Source: Bacteroidota bacterium (GTDB lineage Bacteria > Bacteroidota > Bacteroidia > Bacteroidales > F082). Taken from it: a DNA stretch of 38,651 nucleotides. Below are positions 36,229 through 38,651 of the stretch, piece after piece (position 1 is the stretch's first letter; each line of letters opens with the position of its first letter). The stretch lies in NCBI GenBank assembly GCA_002686705.1, contig NYYH01000086.1, forward strand, positions 1-38,651. The letters run 5' to 3'. The notes under the pieces are model-generated. The model saw only the letters and a list, made by a program, of their open reading frames with translations, had not been told where the DNA came from and did no database searches. The position numbers were made by a program, and so were the translations under genes.

Positions 36229-36615
36229 ATGGAAGTAGTTAATGCACTAGGTAGAAGAAAAACTGCAATAGCCAGGGTTTATCTTCAGGATGGAAATGGA
36301 AAAATCACTATCAACGATCGTGATTTTAAAGAATATTTTCCAACTGCAATCCTTCATTATGTTGTTGAACAGCCATTGCAGCTTACCGATAATATGGGCA
36401 AATACAACATAAAAGTTAATCTGAATGGTGGAGGTTATACAGGTCAGGCAGAAGCATTGCGACTAGGCATTTCCCGTGCACTTGTTAAAATAGACCCTGA
36501 GTTCCGTCCCATTCTAAAAGAAAAAGGTTTGATGAAGAGAGATCCACGTATGGTTGAACGTAAAAAACCAGGACAACCTAAGGCTCGCAAAAAATTCCAG
36601 TTCAGTAAACGTTAA
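36229..36615 (+). CDS. rpsI: 30S ribosomal protein S9
   Basis: A 128-residue small-subunit protein of normal length. Its N terminus contains ALGRRKTAIARVYLQDGNGK and it ends in the basic tail PGQPKARKKFQFSKR, whose terminal Arg reaches toward the P-site tRNA in known ribosomes. GGGYTGQAEALRLGISRAL is the conserved core. It is cotranscribed with rplM. A 107-base gap with a long hairpin separates it from rpsB. Confidence 0.97.
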   Translation: MEVVNALGRRKTAIARVYLQDGNGKITINDRDFKEYFPTAILHYVVEQPLQLTDNMGKYNIKVNLNGGGYTGQAEALRLGISRALVKIDPEFRPILKEKGLMKRDPRMVERKKPGQPKARKKFQFSKR

Positions 36616-36648
36616 TTTTCACATACATTGGAATGAGTTTAGTATCCA

Positions 36649-36686
36649 AATTGCTGTAACCTTTTATAAAAAGCTATACAGTAATT
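36649..36686 (+). promoter_or_regulatory. Two-tier hairpin in the rpsI-rpsB spacer, candidate leader element
   Basis: AATTGCTGTA (36649-36658) pairs with TACAGTAATT (36677-36686), 10 pairs including one G-U. After a small internal loop, CTTTT (36661-36665) pairs with AAAAG (36669-36673) around ATA. No T-run follows, so it is not a terminator. A leader or processing site for rpsB is an inference. Confidence 0.4.
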
Positions 36687-36722
36687 GCAAAAGAGAATGT
36701 AAACAAATTAAAAAAAATTAAA

Positions 36723-37601
36723 ATGGCAAAACTTAGTTTTGATGAATTGCTTGATGCAGGTGTACATTTTGGTCACTTGCGTAGAAAATGGAATCCAAAT
36801 ATGGCTCCTTATATTTTTATGGAGCGTAATGGTATTCACATTATTGACCTGTATAAAACACAGGCTAAACTTGAAGATGCACAAAATGCTATTAAACAAA
36901 TAGCAAAATCAGGTAGAAGAATATTATTTGTAGCTACTAAAAAACAGGCAAAATCGTTGGTAGCTGATTTGGTAAAAAAGATAAATATGCCGTATGTTAC
37001 TGAGCGCTGGCCCGGTGGTATGCTTACAAATTTTGCAACAATCCGCAAAGCAGTTCGTAAAATGGCTAACATCGACAAAATGGCTACAACTAGCTCATGG
37101 ACAAACCTATCTAAGAGAGAAAAACTTCAAATTACCCGTGAACGTGCCAAACTTGAAAAGAACCTTGGTAGTATTTCTGATATGAGTCGACTTCCAGCTG
37201 CTTTATTTGTTGTTGATATCAATAAAGAAAGAATTGCCGTGGCTGAAGCAAGAAAACTTAACATCCCTATTTTTGCTATGGTTGATACAAACACTGATCC
37301 TACTTTGATCGATTTTGCGATACCTGCAAATGATGATGCTTCAAAATCAATTTATTTAATTGTTAATGCAGCGGTTCAGGCTATTGCTGAAGGATTAAAC
37401 GAACGCAAAATGGCCAAAGAAAAGCAGGATGTTAAAGAAGAAACCACAACAGATATTGATGAGGTAGATATTAAATCTACGTCCGAAGCACTGGTTAAAG
37501 CAGAAGAGGATGCTGATAAATCAGCGGAAAAAGGAGCTCCAGCAGCACCAGTTGAAGGAAAACCTAAACGCAAAAGAAAAACTATTTCCAAAAAGAATTA
37601 A
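36723..37601 (+). CDS. rpsB: 30S ribosomal protein S2
   Basis: A 292-residue small-subunit protein. The core (about 1-230) has LLDAGVHFGHLRRKWNPNM, ILFVATKKQAK, ERWPGGMLTNF, MSRLPAALFVVDINKE and FAMVDTNTDPTLIDFAIPAND. A C-terminal tail of about 55 residues is first acidic, then Pro/Ala-rich, and ends in a lysine-rich stretch (KPKRKRKTISKK). Such extensions occur in Bacteroidota S2, while the E. coli protein is shorter. It precedes tsf by 30 bases, the conserved rpsB-tsf arrangement. Confidence 0.97.
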   Translation: MAKLSFDELLDAGVHFGHLRRKWNPNMAPYIFMERNGIHIIDLYKTQAKLEDAQNAIKQIAKSGRRILFVATKKQAKSLVADLVKKINMPYVTERWPGGMLTNFATIRKAVRKMANIDKMATTSSWTNLSKREKLQITRERAKLEKNLGSISDMSRLPAALFVVDINKERIAVAEARKLNIPIFAMVDTNTDPTLIDFAIPANDDASKSIYLIVNAAVQAIAEGLNERKMAKEKQDVKEETTTDIDEVDIKSTSEALVKAEEDADKSAEKGAPAAPVEGKPKRKRKTISKKN

Positions 37602-37631
37602 TTGGTTATAACTTAAAAATAAAGTAATAAA

Positions 37632-38459
37632 ATGAAGATAACTGCCCAACAGGTAAACGAACTGAGAAAAAGAACAGGAGCAGGTATGATGGACTGCAAG
37701 AATGCCCTCGTTGAAACTGAAGGCGATATGGAGAAAGCCATTGACGTACTCAGAAAAAAAGGTCAAAAAGTTGCTGCAAAACGTGCAGGTCGAGATGCTG
37801 CTGAAGGTGTTGTACTTTCAAAAGTTAGTAATGATAAAAAATATGCTGCTGCAGTGATGATAAATTGTGAAACTGATTTTGTTGCAAAAAATGCTGACTT
37901 TATTGCGTATGCCGAAAGTATTATAGATGTTGCTATTGCTAATTACGCAAAAAATATCGATGAGCTTAAGGCTTTACCATTAGCTGGTCGTACAGTTGAT
38001 GAATCTATAACAGATCAGACTGGAGTTATTGGCGAGAAAATCCAGCTGGGCCGTTTTGATAAAGTTGAAGCTGAAAGCACATATGCATATATTCATCCCG
38101 GTAACCGGTTAGCTACTATCGCTGGGTTTAATAAATCAGGTGATTCACTTGCTGATGCAGGAAAAGATGTTGTTATGCAAATTGCTGCAATGGATCCGGT
38201 AGCTCTTGATAAAGATAGTGTTTCTGATGAAACAGTTAAACGGGAAATAGAGATAGGCATGGATCAAGCTCGTCAGGAAGGTAAACCTGAAGCTATGCTT
38301 GAAAAAATTGCTATGGGAAAATTGAATAAATTTTACAAAGAAAACACTTTGGTAAACCAGGCATTTATTAAAGATGGCAAAAAGAATGTTAGTCAATATT
38401 TACAAGATGTAGAGAACGGATTAACCGTTACTGATTTTAAGCGTCTGGCACTTGTTTAA
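37632..38459 (+). CDS. tsf: Elongation factor Ts
   Basis: A 275-residue nucleotide exchange factor that regenerates EF-Tu-GTP. The N-terminal UBA-like region carries VNELRKRTGAGMMDCKNAL, then EKAIDVLRKKG and KRAGRDAAEGV. NCETDFVAKNADF is the conserved EF-Tu contact region. LEKIAMGKLNKFYKENTLVNQAF is the C-terminal module. The length is typical of Bacteroidota EF-Ts. It is the last gene of the operon and is followed by a strong terminator. Confidence 0.97.
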   Translation: MKITAQQVNELRKRTGAGMMDCKNALVETEGDMEKAIDVLRKKGQKVAAKRAGRDAAEGVVLSKVSNDKKYAAAVMINCETDFVAKNADFIAYAESIIDVAIANYAKNIDELKALPLAGRTVDESITDQTGVIGEKIQLGRFDKVEAESTYAYIHPGNRLATIAGFNKSGDSLADAGKDVVMQIAAMDPVALDKDSVSDETVKREIEIGMDQARQEGKPEAMLEKIAMGKLNKFYKENTLVNQAFIKDGKKNVSQYLQDVENGLTVTDFKRLALV

Positions 38460-38475
38460 AAATATTATTTCTTGT

Positions 38476-38509
38476 AAAAAGGCCGATTCAAATGAGTCGG
38501 CCTTTTTTT
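38476..38509 (+). terminator. Strong rho-independent terminator after tsf
   Basis: GGCCGA (38481-38486) pairs with TCGGCC (38497-38502). The stem extends inward by T-G, T-A and C-G to 9 pairs around a 4-base loop. It is flanked by A5 upstream and T7 downstream, so it could work in both directions. Confidence 0.9.
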
Positions 38510-38651
38510 ATTTCATTTTTTTCATAATTTAGCACGAACAAGATGAAAATAGTTTTGAAGTTACCCCATAATTTATCAGTTACTTCTTTCAATCCCTTTT
38601 AAATAAAGGCACACAAGATTTTGCCAAGTGGAAAAGCACATTTTTTAAAAA

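Noticed and set aside
1..38651. tRNA or rRNA genes, CRISPR arrays, insertion sequences, integrases or defence systems
   Set aside because: No cloverleaf, rRNA segment, regularly spaced repeat, transposase or known defence protein was recognised by eye. A tRNA or Rfam scan would be decisive.
38510..38651. A possible gene start after the tsf terminator
   Set aside because: The ATG near 38543 gives only about 20 codons before a stop, and nothing else is supported before the window ends.

Overview
The window is an AT-rich chromosomal segment from a Bacteroidota bacterium, most likely an environmental Bacteroidales/Marinilabiliales-type lineage. The evidence is the repeated Bacteroidota -7 promoter element TAnnTTTG in front of genes, a type IX secretion (T9SS) C-terminal sorting tail, Bacteroidota-restricted families (DUF4290, DUF4468-like, the GYDIA-type GHMP kinase, the Big_5 lipoprotein), a B-type three-subunit succinate dehydrogenase, and the rplM-rpsI-rpsB-tsf cluster. 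I see no tRNA, rRNA, insertion sequence, phage or CRISPR array. It is mostly core chromosome with a few accessory genes.

Layout: 1-1.24 kb, a broken MscS-like gene on the minus strand. 1.4-4.9 kb, a giant T9SS-secreted protein with PNGase F-like and LamG regions. 5.0-7.8 kb, a tandem pair of cobalamin-binding radical SAM genes, the second frameshifted. 7.9-9.2 kb, a cysteate synthase homologue. 9.2-11.35 kb (minus), gpmA, a metallophosphatase and mobA. 11.4-13.9 kb (plus), a polysaccharide deacetylase and a Big_5 lipoprotein. 13.9-18.9 kb (minus), a DUF4468-like protein, class II HMG-CoA reductase, GHMP kinase, adenine deaminase and an ArsR regulator. 19.2-22.6 kb, sdhCAB. 22.9-27.5 kb, a secreted BNR/sortilin-type propeller protein with an OprB-type porin. 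27.6-32.2 kb, holB, tilS and a DsbD-type thiol transporter. 32.2-35.4 kb (minus), murA, a DUF4290 protein and two small envelope proteins. 35.8-38.5 kb, ribosomal protein genes and tsf, closed by a strong terminator.

How the genes fit together: the housekeeping content covers respiration (sdhCAB), glycolysis (gpmA), cell wall (murA), replication (holB), tRNA decoding (tilS), translation, and an early isoprenoid step through the mevalonate route (HMG-CoA reductase plus kinase). The most distinctive gene is the cysteate synthase homologue. This enzyme is best known from methanogen coenzyme M synthesis, but in Bacteroidota cysteate is the head-group precursor of sulfonolipids (capnine, sulfobacins), which suggests such a capacity here. 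MurA carries Asp in place of the fosfomycin-target Cys. Three genes carry apparent one-base losses in A/T homopolymers, so either the assembly has indel errors or these genes are decaying.
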